Positions 1 through 6,236 of a stretch of 64,000 nucleotides of DNA are shown one piece after another. Both the position numbers and the translations under genes were made by a program. How positions within the stretch are numbered: the stretch's first letter is position 1; every line of letters begins with the position of its first letter. The notes below the pieces were generated by a model. The model searched no databases. It had not been told where the DNA came from and saw nothing but the letters and a program-made list of their open reading frames with translations. This DNA comes from Bacteroidota bacterium (GTDB lineage: Bacteria; Bacteroidota; Bacteroidia; Chitinophagales; Chitinophagaceae). Location of the stretch: the NCBI GenBank assembly GCA_947456625.1, contig CANGQJ010000005.1, forward strand, positions 1 through 64,000, in the 5' to 3' direction.

Positions 1-130
1 AATCGGGACTTCCAATTCCCAAATTAATTATTTGCTTGCCTGCTTTATTGAGTTCGTCAATTTCACGCAGTTTGGTAGCGAAATAATATTCACCAATCCC
101 ATCCAATCTTTTTGATAATGTTAGGTTCAT
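1..130 (-). CDS. Class I/II PLP-dependent aminotransferase, N-terminal fragment (cut by window edge)
   Basis: Only the first 43 residues lie in the window. They begin MNLTLSKRLDGIGEYYFATK and end in a NLGIGSPD-type segment, which is typical of the N-terminus of fold-type I aminotransferases (aspartate, aromatic or LL-diaminopimelate type). The ATG lies 2 nt after the pheA stop codon, so the two are almost certainly co-transcribed. In Bacteroidota an aminotransferase commonly follows pheA in a Phe/Tyr operon, so a role in transaminating phenylpyruvate or prephenate is likely, but this is inferred from context. The catalytic lysine is outside the window. Confidence 0.8.
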   Translation of the reverse strand, partial: MNLTLSKRLDGIGEYYFATKLREIDELNKAGKQIINLGIGSPD

Positions 131-132
131 AG

Positions 133-969
133 TTAGCCTTTTACAACTTTACCTTTTTTATACAATCCAAAAACTTTAAAACTATTGGTGATTCCTTTTA
201 CTGCTTCCAATACTTTTTCAAGTTGTTTGTTATTTTCAAATTCTAAATCCGCATAAAACCCATACTTAAAAGTACTCCCTGGTATAGGCATACTTTGCAG
301 CTTACTTAAATTCACACCACCCTGTGCAATTTTTGAAAGCACTTTGGAAAGGATACCTTTGGAGTGATCTGTTTGAAAGTAGATAGATGCTTTATTAGCT
401 CCTACTATTTCCATTTTTGCTTTTGATGGCACTAGTATTAAAAAACGTGTGATATTATTTTTAAGCGTATGAATATCTGGAGCAATAATTTCCAAATTGT
501 ACAATTGTGCAGCTAGTTTACTTGCAATAGCAGCTATATGTTTGCTTTTATGCTGCTGCACCATTTTAGCACTTAAAGCAGTATCCTCAGACTCCACTAA
601 TTTATAAGGATGTTGCTCTAAAAAATCCAAGCATTGTAAAATAGCCATTGGGTGACTATGCACTTCCTTAATATCTGATAATTTTACCCCTGGATTAGCC
701 AATAGGTTTTGACTAATTTGCAAGTACACTTCCCCAATAACTTTTAAATTACTTTTTTGCAATAAATTATAATTAGGTAATATACTTCCTGCAATAGAAT
801 TTTCAATGGCCATTACTGCACCGTCCGATTGTTTAGGATCTGCACCAATTTTCACCACTTCCCTAAATGTATCGCAAGTAATCACCTCCACCGTTTTGCC
901 ATAAAACTGCCTGGCTGCCACTTGGTGGAAACTTCCTTCGTATCCTTGTATCGTTACTTTTTTGTTCAT
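133..969 (-). CDS. pheA: Prephenate dehydratase
   Basis: Converts prephenate to phenylpyruvate in phenylalanine synthesis. The 278-aa protein is a stand-alone dehydratase without a chorismate mutase domain. It starts with the family's GYEGSFHQ segment (residues 9-16) and carries the catalytic Thr-Arg-Phe motif at 174-176 (NNITRF). A C-terminal ACT domain covers about 195-271. In the ACT domain the usual ESRP motif, part of the Phe-binding site, reads QSMP (225-228), a variant I recall from Bacteroidota enzymes. The gene is first in an operon with the aminotransferase. It is preceded by a Phe/Tyr-rich leader peptide and an intrinsic terminator, so control by attenuation is very likely. Confidence 0.95.
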   Translation of the reverse strand: MNKKVTIQGYEGSFHQVAARQFYGKTVEVITCDTFREVVKIGADPKQSDGAVMAIENSIAGSILPNYNLLQKSNLKVIGEVYLQISQNLLANPGVKLSDIKEVHSHPMAILQCLDFLEQHPYKLVESEDTALSAKMVQQHKSKHIAAIASKLAAQLYNLEIIAPDIHTLKNNITRFLILVPSKAKMEIVGANKASIYFQTDHSKGILSKVLSKIAQGGVNLSKLQSMPIPGSTFKYGFYADLEFENNKQLEKVLEAVKGITNSFKVFGLYKKGKVVKG

Positions 970-1008
970 TCCGCTTACTGACCCTTGTTCTAAAATTTAA
1001 TTAAAAAA

Positions 1009-1033
1009 AATCCCGGCTGTTTAGGCCGGGATT
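1009..1033 (-). terminator. pheA attenuator terminator hairpin
   Basis: On the minus strand a 9-bp stem (AATCCCGGC / GCCGGGATT) is followed directly by a run of T. It lies between the leader peptide stop and pheA. Its 5' arm (1025-1033) contains CCCGGC, which can pair instead with GCCGGG inside the leader peptide (1073-1078), giving a classic antiterminator alternative. Confidence 0.88.
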
Positions 1034-1052
1034 GTATATTTAGTTATTTCGT

Positions 1053-1136
1053 TTATGCTTTTACAAATACTACCCGGCTACTTTGATTAAAGTAGAAATA
1101 AAAGAAAAAGTAAAACCAGTTGCTATTTGCTTTCAT
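1053..1136 (-). CDS. pheL: Phe/Tyr leader peptide of the pheA operon
   Basis: A 27-codon ORF starting at ATG 1136 with the core WFYFFFYFYF at residues 7-16 (six Phe, three Tyr, one Trp), plus one more Phe near the end. This composition is what a ribosome-stalling leader peptide needs in order to sense charged tRNA-Phe and tRNA-Tyr. The coding RNA contains a hairpin of CTACTTT and AAAGTAG (1078-1095) overlapping the last Tyr-Phe codons. Next to it, GCCGGG can pair with the 5' arm of the following terminator. The ATG lies 7 nt after a TATATTTG promoter box, so the 5' UTR must be very short. I named it pheL by analogy with proteobacterial leaders; the sequence itself is not homologous. Confidence 0.85.
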   Translation of the reverse strand: MKANSNWFYFFFYFYFNQSSRVVFVKA

Positions 1137-1143
1137 CGTGACA

Positions 1144-1151
1144 CAAATATA
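1144..1151 (-). promoter_or_regulatory. -7 promoter box TATATTTG for pheL-pheA
   Basis: Exact match to the Bacteroidota TAnnTTTG element, 7 nt upstream of the leader ATG. No TTG -33 element is seen at 17-23 nt. That region is instead filled by three GGC(C)TAAAA-like repeats. Confidence 0.65.
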
Positions 1152-1249
1152 GGCTAAAATGGCCTATTTTGGCCTAAAACAGCAAAGTTTTTTACATTTT
1201 ACTAACAATTATTCGTATTCTGGGCTATGGATTTAGTCGTGAAATATTC

Positions 1250-1257
1250 TATTTTTG
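1250..1257 (+). promoter_or_regulatory. -7 promoter box TATTTTTG before a 29-aa ORF
   Basis: TAnnTTTG match, 15 nt upstream of the ATG at 1273. No convincing -33 element. Confidence 0.4.
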
Positions 1258-1272
1258 AAAAAAATATCAATT

Positions 1273-1362
1273 ATGAACAAAGAAGTTGGGCAAGTCCTGT
1301 TTGCATGTATCTGTTACATTATCCTTTTGGAATTGATTTTGTTGTTTGCAACGAATCATTAA
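1273..1362 (+). CDS. Possible 29-aa single-span membrane peptide
   Basis: ATG to TAA ORF of 29 codons. It has a short polar start (MNKEVGQ), a hydrophobic core of about 19 residues rich in Leu, Ile, Val and Cys, and a polar tail (TNH), so it would span the membrane once. A TATTTTTG promoter box lies just upstream. I recognise no family. It may be a real small membrane protein or chance; only the promoter match and the amphipathic layout support it. Confidence 0.35.
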   Translation: MNKEVGQVLFACICYIILLELILLFATNH

Positions 1363-1368
1363 AATAAA

Positions 1369-1398
1369 AAAGCCCCCCTGTGGAAACAGAGCGGCTTT
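1369..1398 (-). terminator. Intrinsic terminator after the 58-aa lipoprotein gene
   Basis: On the minus strand AAAGCC...CTGT / ACAG...GGCTTT forms a hairpin with a small internal loop, followed by a T-rich run. It lies about 94 nt after the lipoprotein stop and closes a long structured 3' UTR. Confidence 0.7.
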
Positions 1399-1478
1399 AA
1401 CGATTGCTTGCCATATGAAAATCGTTCAAAAACTATTGGTTGGCAAGCTTAAAAGGTTTCCCTTTTTGGACCAATAGT
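1399..1478 (-). other. Structured 3' UTR with mutually exclusive or pseudoknotted stems
   Basis: Three perfect inverted repeats lie between the lipoprotein stop and its terminator: 1399-1405 with 1420-1426 (7 bp), 1406-1413 with 1441-1448 (8 bp, GCTTGCCA/TGGCAAGC), and 1432-1440 with 1470-1478 (9 bp, ACTATTGGT/ACCAATAGT). The second and third cross each other, so they must form a pseudoknot or compete. I recognise no known RNA family. Confidence 0.45.
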
Positions 1479-1491
1479 CTAATAAGTTTAA

Positions 1492-1668
1492 TTACTTCTT
1501 AGCAGCAGAATCAACTTTTACAGTAGAATCAGCTTTTACAGCAGAAGAATCGGTTGCTTTAGCAGAAGAATCTACAGTTGTTGCAGCAGAATCAGTTTTA
1601 GCCTCAGTTGAAGCACCACCACAAGCAGCTAATGCAGCGATAGCGAAAATTGCGAATACTTTTTTCAT
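1492..1668 (-). CDS. Small Ala/Ser/Asp-rich lipoprotein, 58 aa
   Basis: Begins MKKVFAIFAIAALAAC, a type II signal peptide with lipobox LAAC (Cys16). The mature part is only 42 residues and consists of loose repeats of an Asp-Ser-Ser/Ala/Thr-Ala-x-Lys type (TDSAA, VDSSAK, TDSSAVK, DSTVK, DSAAK). It should be lipid-anchored in the envelope with an extended, unstructured tail. No enzyme domain is possible at this size. The start is fixed by the signal peptide. The transcript has a long structured 3' UTR and an intrinsic terminator. Function unknown. Confidence 0.8.
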   Translation of the reverse strand: MKKVFAIFAIAALAACGGASTEAKTDSAATTVDSSAKATDSSAVKADSTVKVDSAAKK

Positions 1669-1776
1669 TTGGAAAGGTTTTAATTGTTTATTTATACTGT
1701 TAATACCGAACCAAATAAAAGGTAACCCCCAGTATTGTAAAATTTCTTAAAAAAATTATATCTAGGCAAATTGGGT

Positions 1777-1784
1777 TACTTTTG
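1777..1784 (+). promoter_or_regulatory. -7 promoter box TACTTTTG before the sigma factor
   Basis: TAnnTTTG match. It overlaps the farthest upstream possible TTG start (1782), which argues that translation begins downstream, at TTG 1806. Confidence 0.55.
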
Positions 1785-1805
1785 CCCTACTTAAGTATTA
1801 ATACC

Positions 1806-2372
1806 TTGAAAGCTGAATACAATGAAATTGCCCTTTTAAAAGGGCTAGCTCAAAATGACTCAAAGGCGGTTGAAGCCCTCTATAAAAGTCATTTTAGCAC
1901 TATTCAGCATTTTATCGAGAACAATAATGGTTCTTTTGATGACGCAAGGGATATTTTTCAGGAAGCAATGATTGCTTTATATGAAAAAGTACAAAACGAA
2001 TCTTTCACCCTTACCTGTCAAATTAGAACATATTTGTTTTCAATTTGCAAGCATTTATGGCTTAAGCGCTTGCAACAAATTGGGAAATATAGTAGCCCTT
2101 TGAGTGCACAGGAGGAAAGCGTATCGGTTGAGGTAGACATGGAATCGCATGAAAAAAAAGATGCTGCTTACGCAATAATGGATCGCGCCTTAAATAGTTT
2201 AGGCGAACCTTGCAAAAGCTTACTTGAAGGATACTATTTAAATAAAAAGGGGATGCAGGAGTTAGCGGCCGATTTTGGATATACCAATTCAGACAATGCC
2301 AAAAACCAAAAATATAAATGTTTAATGCGCTTAAAAAAATTATTCTTTGCGCAATATAACATTGGAGATTAA
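1806..2372 (+). CDS. ECF-family RNA polymerase sigma factor
   Basis: A 188-aa protein of the sigma-70 ECF class. Region 2 is visible as the segment with DDARDIFQEAMIALYEKV followed by the aromatic/basic promoter-melting part (RTYLFSICKHLWLKRL). Region 4 is the helix-turn-helix around MQELAADFGYTNSDNAKNQKYKCLMRLKKLF. There is no in-frame ATG near the start. TTG 1782 overlaps the promoter box, so TTG 1806 is preferred; both remain possible. The next gene begins about 11 nt after the stop and encodes a membrane protein with an anti-sigma-like N-terminus, so the pair probably forms a sigma/anti-sigma module responding to envelope stress. Confidence 0.88.
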   Translation: MKAEYNEIALLKGLAQNDSKAVEALYKSHFSTIQHFIENNNGSFDDARDIFQEAMIALYEKVQNESFTLTCQIRTYLFSICKHLWLKRLQQIGKYSSPLSAQEESVSVEVDMESHEKKDAAYAIMDRALNSLGEPCKSLLEGYYLNKKGMQELAADFGYTNSDNAKNQKYKCLMRLKKLFFAQYNIGD

Positions 2373-2382
2373 AAGAAACAGA

Positions 2383-3501
2383 ATGAACCAAATGGATGAC
2401 ATACAATTATTAGAAGCAATTGAAAAGTACTTGGCTGGCGAGATGACTGCTAGCGAAGTTGTTCAATTTGAATCTGTAAGAAAAGCAACCCCCGAGATTG
2501 ATCAGATGGTGGTTGAGCATAGTATGTTTTTGCATGAGATGAAATTATTTGCAGACAGAAAAAATTTCTCAAAACTTTCTGAACAAACATTTAATACCCT
2601 TTTTGAAACAGGACATTGGGCTCCAATAGACGAGCAACCATTTATGTTCAAAGTGGTTCAAATGTGGGATAAATATAAAAAAGTGACTGCTATTGCAGCA
2701 TCAGTTGGTGGCTTTATAGCACTTTTCACATCCTTGTTAATAGTATATCTTTCCCCAAGTTTAAACGGCTCTCAAGTATTGCAATTAAATAAAGCAATAG
2801 AGTCCATTAAGAAAAACCAACAGGTACAAGGACATATATTAAACGAAGTAAAAACTAAATTACCTGAAAATGCTAAAGTTTTAAGTGGTGGTTCCGGATT
2901 TTTAATTGATACCAAGGGATATATTATAACCAATGCACACGTATTAAAAGGCAATGGCGCCATTGTTATAAATAGTATTGGACAAGAATTAAATGCATCA
3001 ATTGTATATACCGATAAAGCAAGCGACTTAGCACTTTTAAAAATTATAGATTCCGATTACAAACAACCTAAATTAATCCCATATTCTATTCGTAAAAACG
3101 CAACCGATTTAGGTGAAGAAATTTACACTTTAGGTTACCCAAGAAACGACAACGATATTGTTTACGGAAAAGGCTATTTAAGTGCTACATCGGGCTTTGA
3201 AGGTGATAGCAATGCCTATCAAATTCAAATTGGTGCAAATCCTGGTTATTCTGGAGCGCCCATTTTTAATAACGACGCTGAAATAATTGGAATTATTAAT
3301 ACCAGACAAAAACAAGCAGAAGGTGTTACGTTTGCAATTAAGTCATCTAAAATTTATGCATTAATTGACGCTGCTGAAAAAGAAGCAACCAGCGACAATA
3401 AAATTAAAATTGCAAAAAATAATATTATTAAACAAGTTGATAGAAAAAAGCAAATCAGCAATTTGAAAAACTTTATATTTAATATTAGATCCTACAATTA
3501 A
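2383..3501 (+). CDS. Anti-sigma-like membrane protein fused to a trypsin-like (HtrA/S1-type) protease domain
   Basis: Positions refer to the ATG at 2383 (372 aa). Residues 1-80 are cytosolic, helical and acidic (LLEAIEKYLAGEMTASE) and resemble N-termini of Bacteroidota anti-sigma proteins. One membrane span lies at about 101-124. Then comes a chymotrypsin-fold domain with His186 (ITNAHV), Asp215 (SDLALL) and Ser290 in GYSGAPI, so the triad is complete. The serine loop is GYSGAP rather than GNSGGP. No PDZ domain follows; the last 35 residues are basic. An upstream ATG at 2347 overlaps the sigma gene and is less likely. I infer a membrane anti-sigma factor or stress sensor with its own periplasmic protease; the N-terminal assignment is weaker than the protease call. 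Confidence 0.8.
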   Translation: MNQMDDIQLLEAIEKYLAGEMTASEVVQFESVRKATPEIDQMVVEHSMFLHEMKLFADRKNFSKLSEQTFNTLFETGHWAPIDEQPFMFKVVQMWDKYKKVTAIAASVGGFIALFTSLLIVYLSPSLNGSQVLQLNKAIESIKKNQQVQGHILNEVKTKLPENAKVLSGGSGFLIDTKGYIITNAHVLKGNGAIVINSIGQELNASIVYTDKASDLALLKIIDSDYKQPKLIPYSIRKNATDLGEEIYTLGYPRNDNDIVYGKGYLSATSGFEGDSNAYQIQIGANPGYSGAPIFNNDAEIIGIINTRQKQAEGVTFAIKSSKIYALIDAAEKEATSDNKIKIAKNNIIKQVDRKKQISNLKNFIFNIRSYN

Positions 3502-3520
3502 TACTTAACCATTTTATATA

Positions 3521-3552
3521 AAAAAAGGAGTCAAAAAATGACTCCTTTTTTT
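3521..3552. terminator. Bidirectional intrinsic terminator
   Basis: Stem AAAAAAGGAGTCA / TGACTCCTTTTTT with A/T tracts on both sides, between the convergent protease-fusion gene and the nucleotidyltransferase gene. Confidence 0.85.
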
Positions 3553-3573
3553 ATTATAGCTTACACTAAATGA

Positions 3574-4473
3574 TTACCAAAGCTTTTGAGGATAAACATT
3601 TGAATTTACCAATTCATGAATGCTTTGTTTTACCCCTGGCGCATCCTCCTTATAAGTTACTCCAAACCATTTTGCATTGGTTGGAATTACTTTCACATTC
3701 CCTAACCCTTTACTAGAAAACTGACCAGTAACATAAGGAATGTAAAATTCTGATTTTAATTCCTGCCCTTGTTTTTCTAAAAAAAGATCAAACTCTTTCT
3801 CACACAAGTCAATAAAATTAGGTGCAAAGCACATGAAATTCATACTAACTCTAGTGTCTTCATTAAGTGGTGTTAAAACACCATCCTCTTCAAAAACAAT
3901 TTGACCGTCTTTTCTGTAAATTTTTGTACGCTCATTTATTTGAGTTAGCACATTGTTTGAGTCAATACTACAAACGCCCCTACTAACAGTTCCATTTTCA
4001 CTTAGAGTGTTTGAAAGTTCATACCCTAAAATGCAATAAGTTTTATCATTGCACTCAGCAGTTAAAAAATTGTATGCTTGCACAAAAGCCTCCTTCCCAT
4101 AATAATCATCGGCATTAATCACAGCAAAAGGTTCGTTTACCACTCCCTTGGTACATAAAACAGCATGCGCTGTTCCCCAAGGTTTTGCTCTTTCTGGATT
4201 TACATTTTTACCTTGGGTATATTTATCAAGTGACTGAAAAACATATTCGGTTTTAATTTTCCCATTTAATTTTGGCTCAAAGCTTGCTTTAAAAGCATCT
4301 GCAAAATCTGCTCTTATTATAAATACCACTTTACCAAAACCTGCTCTAATAGCATCATAAATTGAATAATCCATGATTGTCTCCCCATGTGGACCAAAGC
4401 CTTCGGTTTGTTTTTGACTCCCATATCGGCTTGCCATTCCAGCGGCTAATATTACTAAAGTAGGTGCACTCAT
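3574..4473 (-). CDS. NTP-transferase family sugar nucleotidyltransferase
   Basis: 299 aa. The N-terminal signature LAAGMASRYG followed by QKQTEGFGPHGE (residues 9-31) is the nucleotide-binding loop of the NDP-sugar pyrophosphorylase fold. NADDYYG (120-126) supplies the metal-binding Asp. The protein should transfer a nucleotidyl group from an NTP to a sugar phosphate or similar phospho-acceptor. It lacks a left-handed helix domain and is shorter than GlmU or GlgC, so the exact substrate cannot be read. It stands alone, convergent with the sigma/protease pair. Confidence 0.8.
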   Translation of the reverse strand: MSAPTLVILAAGMASRYGSQKQTEGFGPHGETIMDYSIYDAIRAGFGKVVFIIRADFADAFKASFEPKLNGKIKTEYVFQSLDKYTQGKNVNPERAKPWGTAHAVLCTKGVVNEPFAVINADDYYGKEAFVQAYNFLTAECNDKTYCILGYELSNTLSENGTVSRGVCSIDSNNVLTQINERTKIYRKDGQIVFEEDGVLTPLNEDTRVSMNFMCFAPNFIDLCEKEFDLFLEKQGQELKSEFYIPYVTGQFSSKGLGNVKVIPTNAKWFGVTYKEDAPGVKQSIHELVNSNVYPQKLW

Positions 4474-4520
4474 TTTTCAAGATTTATATTAGTACTTTTA
4501 CCTATTAAAAATACAGTCCG

Positions 4521-4528
4521 CAAAAATA
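4521..4528 (-). promoter_or_regulatory. -7 promoter box TATTTTTG for the nucleotidyltransferase
   Basis: TAnnTTTG match 47 nt upstream of the ATG at 4473. Confidence 0.5.
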
Positions 4529-4554
4529 ACTGATTTTCATTAAAAAATGACCCT

Positions 4555-5463
4555 TTGGAGCCTAATCCTATTATAGCCAATATCCCATATTTAAGCAGTG
4601 ACACAATTAGTGTTGACACTTTAAGATTAGATCAAATTCACCCTATAATTAGCGGTAATAAATGGTATAAACTTAGGTACTATTTAAAGGAGGCCAGGCT
4701 TAATAATGCAATCAAAATAGCAAGTTTTGGCGGCCCCTTTTCCAATCATTTAGTAGCACTTGCTTGTGTAGCCAAATTAAATGGATTAAAAAGCATTGGC
4801 TATTTAAGAACCAATGATAATGAAAATTTAACACCCAGCTTGCAAGAAGCAGTTAGTTATGGAATGGAATTAGTTTTTTTAGGTAGGCAAACATTTCAAG
4901 AAAAGAAAACTAAACTAATTGAGACCAATAAAATGAGTGGCAACAATCAAACTTATTTTATTGACGAAGGTGGATATGGACATACTGGGGCAAAAGGTGC
5001 AGGAACTATTATTTCAGATTGGAACCATATTATTACTGGAAACCCAATTCATAAATACAATTCTATTATTTGTGCAGTAGGAACAGGCACCATGATTGCG
5101 GGTATTTTAAATACTAGTAATGAAAATCAAACGGTAATTGGAATACCAGTTTTAAAAAACGAGGGGACAATTAAAACTGAAATTCAAAATTTATTAACAA
5201 ATAAAGCAAAGCCATTTGAATTATTGCATTCCTTTCACCAAGGAGGTTATGCAAAAACCACGCCAATGCAAATTGCATTCATGAACGAGCTTTGGGAAAA
5301 TTCCAAAATACCTACAGACATTGTGTATACTGGAAAATTATTTTATGCCGTACAACAACTTTTACTTATTAATTACTTTCCAACTGGAAGTAAGGTATTA
5401 GTCATACATAGCGGAGGTTTACAAGGAAACCGTTCGCTTGAAAAAGGCGTATTGAATTTTTAA
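4555..5463 (+). CDS. 1-aminocyclopropane-1-carboxylate deaminase / D-cysteine desulfhydrase family PLP enzyme
   Basis: 302 aa, fold-type II PLP enzyme. The Schiff-base lysine is in SGNKWYKLRYYL (Lys36), and ASFGGPFSNH (about 56-65) is the substrate and phosphate-binding loop of the ACC deaminase/D-cysteine desulfhydrase group. Without an ethylene context, D-cysteine or a related amino acid is the more likely substrate. The start is the TTG at 4555, because an in-frame stop lies just upstream and the first in-frame ATG would remove conserved sequence. Convergent with lipB; the 15-nt gap holds only a weak AT-rich hairpin. Confidence 0.85.
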   Translation: MEPNPIIANIPYLSSDTISVDTLRLDQIHPIISGNKWYKLRYYLKEARLNNAIKIASFGGPFSNHLVALACVAKLNGLKSIGYLRTNDNENLTPSLQEAVSYGMELVFLGRQTFQEKKTKLIETNKMSGNNQTYFIDEGGYGHTGAKGAGTIISDWNHIITGNPIHKYNSIICAVGTGTMIAGILNTSNENQTVIGIPVLKNEGTIKTEIQNLLTNKAKPFELLHSFHQGGYAKTTPMQIAFMNELWENSKIPTDIVYTGKLFYAVQQLLLINYFPTGSKVLVIHSGGLQGNRSLEKGVLNF

Positions 5464-5478
5464 TACAATGAAATTGTA

Positions 5479-6192
5479 TTAACCCTCAACTAATTCACAA
5501 TCAAAAATATGCTCAAAATGTTTTTTGATTTTTTGCTTTACTTCCTCGTAATTTACTTTTTCTCCTAACTCTTTTTCTAAGGAAGTAACCGTTTTCCCTT
5601 GAATACCACAAGGAACAATATATTCAAAATGAGATAGATCTGGATTAACATTCAATGCAAAACCGTGCATGGTTACCCACCTGCTGCATTTAATACCCAT
5701 GGCACAAATTTTTCTTGCCATAAAAGGATCATTGGGTTGCAACCAAACTCCAGTTTCTCCATTACTTCGTTCACCAACTAAACCATATTCTGCAATGGTA
5801 TTTATAATTACTTGTTCTAAACTTCTTAAATACCAACCTAAGTCGGTTTTGAATTTATCTAAATCCAAAATTGGATACCCCACAATTTGTTGCGGACCAT
5901 GGTATGTTATATCTCCTCCACGGTTTATGTGAAAAAACTCAATTCCTAAATTTTGCAAATGTGCTTCTGATACCAAAACATGTTCTCTTTTGCCATTTTT
6001 CCCTAGTGTAAAAACGGGTGGATGTTCCACAAATAATAATTTATGTTCCGTATTAGTAGTCCTAACGTCCAGCTCCATTTCCCTGGCTTCCGATTTAATT
6101 TTTGTGTTTTTAGCCAATAAAGCCTCCTGATAATCCCAGGTGGGCTGGTATGACTTTACACCTAAATCCTCGAAATATACTTTTTGACGCAT
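5479..6192 (-). CDS. lipB: Octanoyltransferase (lipoate synthesis)
   Basis: Transfers octanoyl from acyl carrier protein to lipoyl domains, the first step of lipoate assembly. The 237-aa protein shows the family motifs: HPPVFTLGKNG (57-67), RGGDITYHGPQQ (91-102), the lysine of RKICAMGIK (Lys161), HGFALNVN (176-183) and the acyl-thioester cysteine in IVPCGI (Cys195). Length is normal. The ATG lies 4 nt after a TAACTTTG promoter box, so the mRNA is probably leaderless. It diverges from the pseudouridine synthase gene across only 44 bp. Confidence 0.95.
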   Translation of the reverse strand: MRQKVYFEDLGVKSYQPTWDYQEALLAKNTKIKSEAREMELDVRTTNTEHKLLFVEHPPVFTLGKNGKREHVLVSEAHLQNLGIEFFHINRGGDITYHGPQQIVGYPILDLDKFKTDLGWYLRSLEQVIINTIAEYGLVGERSNGETGVWLQPNDPFMARKICAMGIKCSRWVTMHGFALNVNPDLSHFEYIVPCGIQGKTVTSLEKELGEKVNYEEVKQKIKKHFEHIFDCELVEG

Positions 6193-6196
6193 GAAG

Positions 6197-6204
6197 CAAA
6201 GTTA
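6197..6204 (-). promoter_or_regulatory. -7 promoter box TAACTTTG for lipB
   Basis: TAnnTTTG match ending 4 nt before the lipB ATG, which implies a leaderless mRNA. Confidence 0.55.
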
Positions 6205-6224
6205 CAAACTAAGCTGCAATAACT

Positions 6225-6232
6225 TACTTTTG
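6225..6232 (+). promoter_or_regulatory. -7 promoter box TACTTTTG for the RluD-type synthase
   Basis: TAnnTTTG match ending 4 nt before the ATG at 6237, again implying a leaderless mRNA. Confidence 0.6.
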
Positions 6233-6236
6233 CATC

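Noticed and set aside
2347-2382. Upstream ATG for the anti-sigma/protease fusion
   Set aside because: It overlaps the sigma factor by 26 nt and adds basic residues without family resemblance. The ATG at 2383 follows the sigma stop closely and is preferred.
2062-2406. 114-aa minus-strand ORF antisense to the sigma factor
   Set aside because: It lies wholly opposite a well-supported ECF sigma gene, has no domain and no promoter box. It is a shadow of the real gene.
5462-5480. AATACAAT-gaa-ATTGTATT hairpin as a terminator
   Set aside because: A perfect 8-bp repeat, but AT-only apart from two pairs, with no T tract, and overlapping the lipB stop. Too weak to call.
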